Positions 14,007 through 23,285 of a DNA stretch of 41,907 nt are shown here, in pieces. The stretch is from Candidatus Scalindua sp. GTDB taxonomy: Bacteria > Planctomycetota > Brocadiia > Brocadiales > Scalinduaceae. How positions within the stretch are numbered: position 1 is the stretch's first letter; every line of letters starts with the position of its first letter. The stretch is taken from contig JAIQZR010000018.1 in the NCBI GenBank assembly GCA_021777035.1, positions 1 through 41,907 on the forward strand, written 5' to 3'. Below the pieces are notes generated by a model, which had not been told where the DNA came from, ran no database searches, and saw only the letters and a program-made list of their open reading frames with translations. The position numbers were made by a program, and so were the translations under genes.

Positions 14007-15150
14007 GGATTCCTTTATACAACTCGAAAGTTTCTTTTCCTATTTTATCCCATGAAAGATCTTTAGATAATTCTTTAAGAGCTTCTTTCATTTTCCCTAA
14101 TTTAGCATCGTTATTTAATAACTCTTTCAAAGCTAATGCAAGCTCTTTCGGGTTGTTTGGAGGTACAAGAAGCCCATGAACCTGATCTTTTATTACCTCT
14201 TTCAAGCCTCCTATATTAGATGCAACTATTGGAATACTATAACCAATCCCGAGTAGTAGAACTCCACTTTGATCTATTTCTCTATAAGGTAAAACTAATA
14301 CATCAGATGATTCAAATATACAACCAATGTCCTCTTCAGGAATAAATCCTAAATGCCATTCTATAAAATCATTAAGCTTATTATTATTAACTAAATCTAC
14401 TAATGGTTTTATATCTATGTCAGCTTTGCCATAAATCGCCAAATTCAACTTTTCAAGCAAAGCAAAAGGCAAATACGAAATTGCTTTTATTAGGATATCT
14501 AACCCTTTATTTTGTCTAATACCCCCAAAAAACAAGATATTTAATTTTCCTTTTTTCTTATTATAAGGGGAACATTCTTTACTTATTTTATGGTAATAAT
14601 CTAAAACCCCATGTGGTATTACGTTGATTTTAGTTGTAAGGCACGGGTTATGCTCTTTAATCTTCATTTTAGTAAACTCAGTGTGTACAATAATTTCATC
14701 AAATAACTTTAAAGCGGAGCAATATGCAATATGTTGTGTCCAATCTAATAAATAACCATTTCCTCGCGGTTTGTAGTTGTGTATAGTTAAAACCATATGT
14801 CTCTTAATAGCCTGTTTTAATCTTTTTACTAAAATCCTATCTAAAAAAGGGAAAAACAGCCACTGGAAATGCACGATGTTCACATTCAAGTCATTAAACA
14901 ATGGTATAAGCTCTTGCATTTCAAATGAATATTTATTTAATTTTGAAATTCTCTTAAACCATTTATTATTTGTGTTAATCCCGTTAAAAAAATGTTGAAT
15001 ATTAGTATAATTTCTTTTTGCTCTCCATGTAGCGGGAAAATGAGAACTGCTAATTAAGAAAACCTCATTGTTTAATTCTGCTAAACTATTACATAATTGA
15101 TGATTATAAGGCATAACGTAACTGGATGGATCTACTACTGCAATCTTCAT
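13999..15150 (-). CDS. Glycosyltransferase, GT4 family
   Basis: A 383-residue GT-B enzyme. Features: N-terminal VVDPSSYVMPYNHQLCNSLA, VHFQWLFFPF and LTIHNYKPR in the acceptor domain; NILFFGGIRQNKGLDILI opening the donor domain (about 190), and VLPYREIDQSGVLLLGIGY with VASNIGGLKEVI near the nucleotide-sugar site. The QSGVLLL variant, without the usual second Glu, is shared by a known GT4 subgroup. It overlaps the next glycosyltransferase gene by 8 bases, so both probably act in the same unit. Very A/T-rich: 15 G/C in the 60 bases from 14881. Confidence 0.9.
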   Translation of the reverse strand: MKIAVVDPSSYVMPYNHQLCNSLAELNNEVFLISSSHFPATWRAKRNYTNIQHFFNGINTNNKWFKRISKLNKYSFEMQELIPLFNDLNVNIVHFQWLFFPFLDRILVKRLKQAIKRHMVLTIHNYKPRGNGYLLDWTQHIAYCSALKLFDEIIVHTEFTKMKIKEHNPCLTTKINVIPHGVLDYYHKISKECSPYNKKKGKLNILFFGGIRQNKGLDILIKAISYLPFALLEKLNLAIYGKADIDIKPLVDLVNNNKLNDFIEWHLGFIPEEDIGCIFESSDVLVLPYREIDQSGVLLLGIGYSIPIVASNIGGLKEVIKDQVHGLLVPPNNPKELALALKELLNNDAKLGKMKEALKELSKDLSWDKIGKETFELYKGILE

Positions 15151-15187
15151 AATAGCTCTTAAAGTTTTATATTTGTAATGTGGACAT

Positions 15188-16678
15188 TTACTTAACTCTT
15201 GTAAACCGTTTTACTGTATGGTAAAAAAAACGTCCCTTCGTGACAAATTTACTGGGCAGTATGTTTTTTATTTTATTGCGTAAATAAATCCTAGGTGTTA
15301 ATTTGCGCGTCAGTACATTTCTTCTCCACTTAAGTTCCTCTTCATCAAAATCATCAGTTTTAAGCCACTGTTTGTTTTCCGTAGAAAACCTACTCATGCT
15401 GTCTATATCATCAAACACTACAGATTCAATATAACCTTCCTGCACACAACGTTTAAAAAGTTCAGTGCCAGGATATGGTTGGGCTAGAAAAAATGCAAAA
15501 TCTATTCTTGGTGCATACTCCTTCAACTGCAAATAAAATTTTAGAGCAGTTTCAAAACGTTTTCGAGATTCACCCGGATACCCATAAATAATAAAAACAG
15601 TAGCTGTAATTTCAAATTTATTGACAAGCTTGACTACATCGACAACTTTAGATAAACTCAATTTCTTTTTCATTGTCTTTAGCATTTCTTCATCACCGTG
15701 TTCAAGAGCAAGGTTTATTCCCTGGCAATTAGATTTCTTAATAATATCCATTAGTTCGGCACCAAGAGTATCAATTCGGAGTCCATTAGGCGCTTGCCAT
15801 GATAAACGATGTCGTTTGTTTTTGTTTCTCTCAATAATTCCGTTTAGTATTTCCATTGCTCTGTCATGTTTAAGAGTAAAATTGTCGTCTTCTATTTCCA
15901 AATTATTAACTCCATATGTACCAACCAATTCATCAATTTCTGCTAATATATTTTCGGGAGATCTAGGTCTCCACTTATAACCACAAACGGAATGAACAGA
16001 ACAAAACTCGCAATCATAAGGGCAACCTCTTGAAGTGATAATGCTCGACGTGATCCATCCCCTCCTATTACGCTGAGAATGTGTGAAATATTGCTTAACT
16101 GGTAATAAACTCCTTGCGGGAAATGGCAAAACATTAACATTCTGCACATATGTAGATTCCGTATTGTATAGAGATGGTGAAGATGTTCTTGACAATAAAC
16201 CTTTAGGTAACCGTTTCTTCTCCTTATTCGTAAACCATTCTGCTAAACCACACATCACGAGTTCACCTTCACCAATCACAATAAAATCAGCTTTGGACTG
16301 TATAGCCAATTCAGGTTGAGTACTCGGATATACACCACCCATTACCAAAGGTATGGATGGAAAAGCCAATTTTATATCATTAGCCAAGTTGTGAGCAATG
16401 GAAGCCAAATGAGAAAATGGCACAGAAAGACCAATTAGGTCTGTATTTATTGGTATCCTGTCCATGATTTGATTATTAGTCAGGCCTACCATGATTGAAG
16501 CATTGTTAAATTTCTGTATATTCGTTCTTCCTTCAAACAAGCCATCTATGACTGAGACAATATGCCCACCTTTCTCTTTAAGATAAGCAGCAATATATAG
16601 AATACCAAGACATTGAGAAAAAACAATACTATCCCTGTTACTAAAAGTAAACGGCGGGTTTATTAATGTAATGTGCAT
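15188..16678 (-). CDS. Cobalamin-binding-domain radical SAM protein
   Basis: A 496-residue class B radical SAM protein. Residues 1-140 form a B12-binding-like Rossmann fold (LINPPFTF at the start, GGVYPSTQPELAIQ and FIVIGEGE). The radical SAM domain carries the [4Fe-4S] motif SRGCPYDCEFCS (CxxxCxxC, about 215-225), followed by ENILAEIDELV and LNLALEHG-type barrel motifs. The cobalamin His motif DxHxxG reads DGLFEG, with Leu instead of His, so cobalamin, if bound, would not be coordinated by that His. Such proteins methylate unreactive carbons or rearrange substrates; in a glycan locus a C-methylation or ring modification of a sugar or lipid is possible. Substrate unknown. Confidence 0.88.
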   Translation of the reverse strand: MHITLINPPFTFSNRDSIVFSQCLGILYIAAYLKEKGGHIVSVIDGLFEGRTNIQKFNNASIMVGLTNNQIMDRIPINTDLIGLSVPFSHLASIAHNLANDIKLAFPSIPLVMGGVYPSTQPELAIQSKADFIVIGEGELVMCGLAEWFTNKEKKRLPKGLLSRTSSPSLYNTESTYVQNVNVLPFPARSLLPVKQYFTHSQRNRRGWITSSIITSRGCPYDCEFCSVHSVCGYKWRPRSPENILAEIDELVGTYGVNNLEIEDDNFTLKHDRAMEILNGIIERNKNKRHRLSWQAPNGLRIDTLGAELMDIIKKSNCQGINLALEHGDEEMLKTMKKKLSLSKVVDVVKLVNKFEITATVFIIYGYPGESRKRFETALKFYLQLKEYAPRIDFAFFLAQPYPGTELFKRCVQEGYIESVVFDDIDSMSRFSTENKQWLKTDDFDEEELKWRRNVLTRKLTPRIYLRNKIKNILPSKFVTKGRFFYHTVKRFTRVK

Positions 16679-16703
16679 ATTGTTACTCCTACTAATTTGT
16701 TTA

Positions 16704-17435
16704 CTACTTCCTAAAAATACAATAAATATTCTGAGTAAAATATTCCTTCAAAAATGAGATTTTACTAATCAAAGAAAAAACTTTTAAGATCAAATTATTA
16801 CTCTGATTTGTTTGAAAATATATTATTGAAAGTCCTGCCTCATTAAATATCCTCAGATAATCAGAAAAGTATAATTTGTTTAGGCCGAGATCATAGATTG
16901 ACTTTATCTTAATTTCTCTTTTGCAATTCAGTTTCCTAATGATTATGGATTCTTTTACAAACAAGTGACCCCATGGAATCAACATTTTAGCAACACCATG
17001 ATCCCCAAAAGGACTATTATAAAGAGGCCCAAACCCTACATAAATCCTCCCCCCAGGTTTAAGGCGATTTTTCATCTCAGTTAATATCTTGTCTAATCCT
17101 ATAATATGCTCAAAGGCATTTTTTGAAAGTATACAATCAAAAGTCGACAAAGGGTAATCTTCCAAGCTCATAACTTCAAACTTTATTATGTCTTTTAATT
17201 GTGGATATTTTTCTCTTACATATTCCCTGGCGACCTGGATCCTCTGTGAACTTATATCCAATCTTACGACCGATCTTGCGCCAGACAAAGCAGCATCTAC
17301 ACATAAAACACCATATCCACAGCCGATTTCAAGTACACATGCACCGTTTAAGGAAGGTTTGCCACCTAACCTATGCCAAAATTTACTATTTTCAAACTCA
17401 CGTAATTTTATTTTCTTTTCAATTTGTTTCTCCAA
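16704..17435 (-). CDS. Class I SAM-dependent methyltransferase, TTG start
   Basis: A protein of about 243 residues with motif I VLEIGCGYGVLCVDAALSG (about 35-53), RLDISSQRI, FDCILSKNAFEHI and LKPGGRIYVGFGP, a Methyltransf_11/25-type enzyme. No ATG exists near the N-terminus. A perfect AGGAGG (17445-17450 on the plus strand as cctcct) lies 3 bases before one TTG (17441) and 9 bases before the next (17435); the latter has the better spacing. Located between the polymerase gene and the radical SAM gene. Likely methylates a sugar, but the target cannot be told. Confidence 0.85.
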   Translation of the reverse strand: MEKQIEKKIKLREFENSKFWHRLGGKPSLNGACVLEIGCGYGVLCVDAALSGARSVVRLDISSQRIQVAREYVREKYPQLKDIIKFEVMSLEDYPLSTFDCILSKNAFEHIIGLDKILTEMKNRLKPGGRIYVGFGPLYNSPFGDHGVAKMLIPWGHLFVKESIIIRKLNCKREIKIKSIYDLGLNKLYFSDYLRIFNEAGLSIIYFQTNQSNNLILKVFSLISKISFLKEYFTQNIYCIFRK

Positions 17436-17507
17436 AACCAAGCACCTCCTATCTTAACTTTGAACGGTTCACAGCAAGAGATATTTCCAAACGATGTTTT
17501 ATAATTC

Positions 17508-18812
17508 TTACCTAAAAGCATTTTTTTTAGGGTAATAGGTTAAATCATTGCGTCTCTCTTTTCCCTCAAACATTAAAATAAATAGAATATAAAATATCCA
17601 AAAACTTGGATCTAAAAAATTATTACTAGCGAATAAAGTAGCTATGAATACCATACCTCCAAATACATTAAGTTTAATTAGATTTGCAATTAACAAAGCA
17701 AAAAAAATTAATCCACTTATTCCCGTAGAGCCAAGAATGTAAGCTGGAATATTAAATCCCTCTGAACCTTCCATAGGCGTATACCTTGTACTTGACAAGT
17801 TTAATAATACAAACTGCCCAAGATTGCCTAAACCAGTTCCAACTATGGGAGAATCATTAATAGCTTTGAATGGGCCATCCCAACTATCTTTTAATCTAAC
17901 ATTAGCTGAGTGATCCGTACCAATCACTACCTCATTGATCCTTTTGCTAATTGTAACAACGGAGAACATAAACCGTGGAACCAATAAAGCTAAGACAGTA
18001 ATTAAAATCACTATGCCAATTACCCTTAGTACGCCGTAAAATTTATTCTTAAATGCATGTAAAATCAGATTAAGCGCTAAAACTATATATGCGGAAAGTG
18101 AGATTGTAAAAAGGATCGAAATGACCACTAACATATGCAGCCACTTGTTCATTCTAACTTGAGAAACTGGTGAAAAGTACAAAAATGCTAAACCTAGATT
18201 CTGTACCAGTCCAAACACAGAAGCTTCACTTAAAGTTCCTCTAGCTACAACCATTCCCGATAGTCGATAAAGATTGTTTGTACTATAGGCATCAAGGTGT
18301 CCATACCAAAAAAACTTATATGGCAGCGGCAAATTAAATACCAAAACAGCTAAGATATAAATGGCTATAAATGAATTAATCACAACGACAAACAATATTA
18401 CAGTATGTAATCTGTCACGGGTAATCCTTCTAAAATATGTAGTAAATAAAAAAAACACAACACCATAAAAACTTAACTTTGTAAATGATTTTACATACTC
18501 TATGTTCGAAAACCAAGAAGGAGACGTTATCATTAAATAAAAACCCCCTAAAAAAGCGCAAAGCCAAAAAAGAAAAAAGAAAAATATATTTTGATATTGA
18601 ATCGGTGCAGCATTAACCTTAGCCGCGAAGAAACGAACTAAGATTAAAAGAGAAACACAGACAAGCGATACATCAGCTACTGAGACACCTGGGAGTACAT
18701 ACGATTTCGAGAACAATACTCCACCTATAAAGCAGTATAATAAAACAGTATCAAAAGTGTGTGATTGAGTTCCTTTTGGTTTTGAGAGTATCGAGGTAGC
18801 GTCAGTCTGCAT
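17508..18812 (-). CDS. O-antigen polymerase/ligase-like membrane protein (Wzy)
   Basis: A 434-residue integral membrane protein with about 11-12 hydrophobic segments. The large periplasmic loop contains NVRLKDSWDGPFKAINDSPIV followed by GTGLGNLG, the pattern (R..xWxxAxxxxxxxPxxGxGxGN) seen in Wzy polymerases and WaaL ligases. No other polymerase candidate is present, and a Wzx flippase is encoded 3 kb away, so a Wzy role in joining repeat units at the outer face of the inner membrane is most likely. Sequence conservation in this family is too low to identify the linkage. Confidence 0.8.
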   Translation of the reverse strand: MQTDATSILSKPKGTQSHTFDTVLLYCFIGGVLFSKSYVLPGVSVADVSLVCVSLLILVRFFAAKVNAAPIQYQNIFFFFLFWLCAFLGGFYLMITSPSWFSNIEYVKSFTKLSFYGVVFFLFTTYFRRITRDRLHTVILFVVVINSFIAIYILAVLVFNLPLPYKFFWYGHLDAYSTNNLYRLSGMVVARGTLSEASVFGLVQNLGLAFLYFSPVSQVRMNKWLHMLVVISILFTISLSAYIVLALNLILHAFKNKFYGVLRVIGIVILITVLALLVPRFMFSVVTISKRINEVVIGTDHSANVRLKDSWDGPFKAINDSPIVGTGLGNLGQFVLLNLSSTRYTPMEGSEGFNIPAYILGSTGISGLIFFALLIANLIKLNVFGGMVFIATLFASNNFLDPSFWIFYILFILMFEGKERRNDLTYYPKKNAFR

Positions 18813-18861
18813 AATAAATAATCATAAAAATAGTTTGTTTATTTCAGGTATCTCGGTTAGA

Positions 18862-20319
18862 CTAGGCGTGTATAAAACCACAAGCGGCCAAGTATAAGGC
18901 TGTAGCAATATTTTCAAAATTAGATTCATCTAAAGACCCATCGCTTTTGGGCACATAATTACCTTCACGAGTAAGTGATATATAAGCAGCCGCATATGCT
19001 TGCAAGTTATTATTATAATTAAATTCTTTGTTATGCCCCGTACTGGTAACACAGTCCTCAATCATACTCTTTAGTTCTATCCACGATCGAGGTTTTTTTA
19101 CTTCCTCAAAAAAAGTCCAAAAAGTTGAACCTAACGCAATAACCGGTTTTCCAAGAACAAGGGATTCCCATCCCATCCTTCCAGTTAATGTAATAATACC
19201 GATACTATTACTAACCAAATAATTATTTTCCATCTCAGGAGGAACCAATCTGACATTTGGTAAGTACTGTAATTCTCTATAGAATCCACTTTTTCTGTAC
19301 CCTTGATTACCCCTATGCTCTTTTACTATTAAGGTTATACCGAGAGGAAGCGCCTTTGCAATTTGCTGTATGACATGCATCTGATCGGTAAATGGAAATG
19401 CCCTAATAAAAGTTGATGCCTCAGGTTCATAATGCAATGGATATACAAAATATTTTTCCTCTGGAGGTAGTTTTTCACAAAACCATCGCGATTTGTTTTT
19501 TCTCGTATGCCAAATATTAATAAATCGAAAAATATTCCAGAAAACAGGGGTTCTAAACGGATGTTTTAACGTAGAAATACTATTAATTCGGTTCTTACCT
19601 GCACGTAATACAGAAATAGAATTAAGCAATCGTTTACTATTCATCAACTTATATTTCTTCCCGGTTACACGCATATAATTTGGCATCATGATTTTTGATT
19701 TCAAATCGTTAATGTGTGACTTTGCCAGATCATGATATTCAGCAGGAATCCCACTTTGCAAAAATGATTTGTAAACATCTAACATACCAGTTGGCAAATC
19801 AAAATCCTGATCACATATTATAATACCTGGCAACAACTTTGATGAACGTAAGGAAATATATTGAATACCCCTTTTTTTACAAATTGCATATAATACACCA
19901 TCTGGCAAACCTGTTATTAATTCAGAGAAGAAACAATCTATATTATTTTGCTCTAACAGTTCCTCAAAAACAAGAAAACAACCGACCAAATACTTTAACT
20001 GCTCTTCATATGATACTGGTTTCAATCTATAGTATTTTGGGAAATAGCTATATTCTCTCTCTGAATATAAAGTCCTCATGAAATCACAACATGGGTACTC
20101 TTTCTCCAAATTACTTAGATTTAAGTATGAAATATCGATATTATTCCATTTCTTTTCAATCAGATTTTCAAATTGAAAAACATTCTCACCATTTATACTT
20201 CCTAAATTACGCACATGCATAATATCTAAATTATATTTTTGCCTAAGCACTTTACCAACTTCAACAAATAAAATATCATGAAAAGAATTACGATGCAAAA
20301 ACGCTACTCTTTTAACCAT
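18862..20319 (-). CDS. Capsule polysaccharide biosynthesis protein (PF05159-like)
   Basis: A 485-residue soluble protein. The C-terminal half resembles Capsule_synth/KpsS-like GT-B transferases: FVYPLHYEPEAST (about 290), LIVKEHRG with a conserved KEH, NVRLVPPE, SNSIGIITLTGRMGWESLVL and GKPVIALGST. The N-terminal half has RVAFLHRNSFHDILF and looks like the other Rossmann lobe. In capsule systems relatives add Kdo or phosphosugars; in this locus it may add the CMP-activated ulosonic acid, which is an inference. A strong ribosome binding site (gaggagg) precedes the ATG. Downstream of it in the transcript is the polymerase gene. Confidence 0.8.
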   Translation of the reverse strand: MVKRVAFLHRNSFHDILFVEVGKVLRQKYNLDIMHVRNLGSINGENVFQFENLIEKKWNNIDISYLNLSNLEKEYPCCDFMRTLYSEREYSYFPKYYRLKPVSYEEQLKYLVGCFLVFEELLEQNNIDCFFSELITGLPDGVLYAICKKRGIQYISLRSSKLLPGIIICDQDFDLPTGMLDVYKSFLQSGIPAEYHDLAKSHINDLKSKIMMPNYMRVTGKKYKLMNSKRLLNSISVLRAGKNRINSISTLKHPFRTPVFWNIFRFINIWHTRKNKSRWFCEKLPPEEKYFVYPLHYEPEASTFIRAFPFTDQMHVIQQIAKALPLGITLIVKEHRGNQGYRKSGFYRELQYLPNVRLVPPEMENNYLVSNSIGIITLTGRMGWESLVLGKPVIALGSTFWTFFEEVKKPRSWIELKSMIEDCVTSTGHNKEFNYNNNLQAYAAAYISLTREGNYVPKSDGSLDESNFENIATALYLAACGFIHA

Positions 20320-20405
20320 ACACTGCCTCCTCTTAGTACATAATTTATTGACTGAATTAACCTAACTGTATGATCTACAAATCCTCCATGCATCTACTCC
20401 ACCAC

Positions 20406-20552
20406 TCAATGATTGTCCTCTAACAGACGATCAATACTCGTATACTCTTCATTACTAATACCCCGATAATATCCGGACATTTACTCGCCACAAATACCTT
20501 TCTTGCTCAGAATATTTTTCCCTTTAGTCTCTTCAAAATTTATCCTTGCCAT
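20406..20552 (-). pseudogene. Fragment: C-terminus of DapA/NanA-family gene
   Basis: The minus strand reads KGKNILSKKGICGE, TAA, MSGYYRGISNEEY, then DRLLEDNH and stop. It aligns with the C-terminus of the intact DapA-family protein at 23286-24185 (EGKYILSKMGICDEYVSGYYRGLSDEE). The match extends upstream in another frame (GKDKF versus GKDNF), so a frameshift is present too. This is a diverged relic of a second aldolase gene, located where an active gene may once have stood between the GT2 and capsule-synthesis genes. Confidence 0.85.
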
Positions 20553-20627
20553 GAATATCTAAATCCCTCCTTTCATAATGATAATACTGCGAAACTATCT
20601 ACAAAATTTCCTGCTATACTGATCGGC

Positions 20628-21572
20628 TTAAGTCTTCTGGAGAATCGTTTCCTCCCTTATACTCCTTAACAATCTCGTTTGCAAACTATACGGGAGAAAT
20701 CGTACAATAAAACTTCTTGTCATTTCGCGTACTCCAATTACAAGTCTTTTGCAAAATAGATAGCTCAAAATAATAGGAATAAAAATTTTTACGTGCTGCA
20801 AAACTATTTCTGATTGCAAAAGGATTCTACAGACAACCAGGACTGGTTGAAAATTAAACCACTTTTTTTCAGATGCTATTTTATTTCTTCCAAATTCATC
20901 GAGCGGATAACGATCCTGATACAGTATATCGTGATGCATACGGATATGCAGTATACTATCAACATAACGAAACCTTGTTGCAAGAGCAAATTGAGACAAA
21001 AACCAACGGTCCCCAGATTCTATTAGTGGTGGCGGCAGGGCCGACTTTATTAGCCGGGTTCGAAATAGACCATATACGAATAAGTTGTACTTCAGCGAGG
21101 TAGCGAGTCCAAGAGCCATACCTAAAAAAGACTTAGCGTTTGGATTTTTGCTGCCGGAAAATCGAACGGTATCAAATAGAACTCCATCCATCCAAATTCG
21201 TTCTACAGCACACATTGCAACACCTGCTTCAGGGTGCTCATTTAATTCACCAACCAGAACGCTGATAAATTGCGGCAGCCAGTAATCGTCAACGGCCGCC
21301 CACATAAAATATTCACACTGCGCAAGCTTAAGAACGGTTTGAAAGTTTTTCTGAATTCCTACATTGTGGGAATGTTTATGGATACTAATTCGGTTATCTC
21401 TGGCAGCATAATCCTCACAAATCAGTAATGTTTTGTCAGTTGAAGCATTATCAGAAATGATAAGTTCAAAATTATTATAGTTCTGTGACAATAAGGAATT
21501 GAGTGCTTTCCTGATATATTTTTCACCATTATATACCGGCATACCAATGCTGACCAGAGGTTTATCAATCAT
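20628..21572 (-). CDS. Glycosyltransferase, GT2 family
   Basis: A 314-residue GT-A glycosyltransferase. The N-terminal nucleotide-sugar domain shows VSIGMPVYNGEKYIRKALNS (about 6-25), LIISDNASTDKTL (about 37-49) and NVGIQKNFQTV; the DxD position corresponds to AAVDDYW (about 94). After about residue 240 the chain becomes helical and amphipathic, probably lying on the membrane. It overlaps the flippase gene by 4 bases (ATGA). Predicted to add a sugar to the lipid-linked repeat unit in the cytoplasm. Confidence 0.92.
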   Translation of the reverse strand: MIDKPLVSIGMPVYNGEKYIRKALNSLLSQNYNNFELIISDNASTDKTLLICEDYAARDNRISIHKHSHNVGIQKNFQTVLKLAQCEYFMWAAVDDYWLPQFISVLVGELNEHPEAGVAMCAVERIWMDGVLFDTVRFSGSKNPNAKSFLGMALGLATSLKYNLFVYGLFRTRLIKSALPPPLIESGDRWFLSQFALATRFRYVDSILHIRMHHDILYQDRYPLDEFGRNKIASEKKWFNFQPVLVVCRILLQSEIVLQHVKIFIPIILSYLFCKRLVIGVREMTRSFIVRFLPYSLQTRLLRSIREETILQKT

Positions 21573-23119
21573 ATTTTACCATTTCTCCCATTTCCGCTGA
21601 GTATTGTTCTAAAATTCAATTTATCTCTCACTATTCGAAAGTGCCCCAAAGCTGTTTTCCGAAGCTCATCGCCTATAAGAAAATAAGCACCAATTAGAAA
21701 AATAACTGATGCGCCTGTATATGACATAAACAATGAATGTATTGTAAATATATTGACGACTGCAAGAATACCATAAGCAACTCCATACGTTACTGTTGCA
21801 AGTAGAAATACCTTGAACATATGCCCATAAAAAAACCATGCTGGTTTTTGTAAACATTCAGCAAATACCCTCGGGATTGCATAGACATAACCAAACAAGA
21901 AATAGAACACCCAACCTAATGCAGCACCTGACAATCCAAAATAATATATTGAAATAAAAGTCAAAGGAAGTACTATAAACAATGCATAAAAGTTTTGTTT
22001 TACCGCAATTCCCGGTTTCCCTTTAGCCAGGAGAAGCCGATAAGGAATACTTAATGTACCGTTTAAAAAAAAGCCTAAACTCAGTAGAGTCACTGGCAAA
22101 AAAAGCCTCTCTGCAATCTCGGTATTAAATATGTATGTGAACAAGGGCAATGCAATAAAAGGAACTACAACAAAAATTGGTATGGTTACAAAGCATATAA
22201 AATCCTGGATTTTTCTGTATTGCGACAACAAACCTAGTTGATTGTCTGTTTTGCATAATTTACATAATGAAGGATATGCGGCCTGAGCAACAGCACTCGT
22301 GATTAAACCTCCTTTGGCTATCGCCCCAAAAGCTAAACTATAGTACCCTAGTTGGCCTATAGGCAGCAATTTGCTGACAATTAACTTGTCAGATTGTCTG
22401 TGGATCATGGCCAAAACAGAGATATTCACCATTTTTGTAGCAAATTCATAATTTCTTTTTACCACACTGAATGAAAACCCTGGAATTAATGATTGAATCG
22501 TAAAAAAATGGCTTGACATTACAATATAGGCCACAATCCTAATGACATAACTTGCGGCCGTCCAGTATGCTATATGGTATAAATCACCTCCAGATAAAAT
22601 AATAAAAACAATCCCTAACTGCTGAATTCCGCTGGTCGTTACATCTATTATGTTATTAAATTCCATGCGCTGCAACCCTTGAAGAAGGCTGGAATAAAAA
22701 GAGAGAGGGAGGGCAGTAAGCGAGGCAATACCTAAAATCTGTAGGATATTTGTCGCCGTTACCGAGTCCAACGTTTTTAGATTTATCCAGCTTTCAACTA
22801 ATACTGGTGCAAAGAAATATATCGCAATTGAAAAAATGACAAAGCCCCCCCAGCAAAGCAGAGACCAAGTCTTGATATAATTCCGAATGTAGTCTGGTTC
22901 GTTACTAAGATAAGCAGAAATTTCTCGTATCGTTACTGTATGAACTCCTTTGTTAAGTACACCACAAAGTACAACATTCAGAGTAGCGGTAAAATAAATA
23001 ATGCCAAGCGCATCCTCTCCCAATTGCCTGAAGACGTATTTAACGGCCACAAAACCCAGCACAACAATGACGCTTTGGCCAACTAAATTATAAACAATAT
23101 TTTTAGAAAGTCTGGACAT
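21569..23119 (-). CDS. wzx: Polysaccharide flippase (Wzx-like)
   Basis: A 516-residue membrane protein with about 14 hydrophobic segments, of the polysaccharide transporter branch of the MOP superfamily. The N-terminus MSRLSKNIVYNLVGQSVIVV and following FRQLGEDALGIIYF are typical of Wzx/RfbX proteins. The role is to move the undecaprenyl-linked repeat unit to the periplasmic face, before the Wzy-like polymerase. Coupled with the GT2 gene by a 4-base overlap. A 166-base region upstream (23120-23285) has no recognisable gene and could hold a promoter, but I see no convincing one. Confidence 0.92.
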   Translation of the reverse strand: MSRLSKNIVYNLVGQSVIVVLGFVAVKYVFRQLGEDALGIIYFTATLNVVLCGVLNKGVHTVTIREISAYLSNEPDYIRNYIKTWSLLCWGGFVIFSIAIYFFAPVLVESWINLKTLDSVTATNILQILGIASLTALPLSFYSSLLQGLQRMEFNNIIDVTTSGIQQLGIVFIILSGGDLYHIAYWTAASYVIRIVAYIVMSSHFFTIQSLIPGFSFSVVKRNYEFATKMVNISVLAMIHRQSDKLIVSKLLPIGQLGYYSLAFGAIAKGGLITSAVAQAAYPSLCKLCKTDNQLGLLSQYRKIQDFICFVTIPIFVVVPFIALPLFTYIFNTEIAERLFLPVTLLSLGFFLNGTLSIPYRLLLAKGKPGIAVKQNFYALFIVLPLTFISIYYFGLSGAALGWVFYFLFGYVYAIPRVFAECLQKPAWFFYGHMFKVFLLATVTYGVAYGILAVVNIFTIHSLFMSYTGASVIFLIGAYFLIGDELRKTALGHFRIVRDKLNFRTILSGNGRNGKI

Positions 23120-23285
23120 TTCTAATTCTCTGAAAATGTGATTTCATCGTGAATAGTGTTTTCAGTCGGTTCTCCATCGTTGAAGAGTCAGGCAGATTAT
23201 ATCTATTGGATGTTGATAGACGGCCAATCAACGATTACATTTTTGCTCATGGTGATATCAAATATAAACATAACCGGTCACAACC

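Noticed and set aside
15621-15980. 119-codon plus-strand frame
   Set aside because: It is antisense to the radical SAM gene, which has clear motifs across the same stretch.
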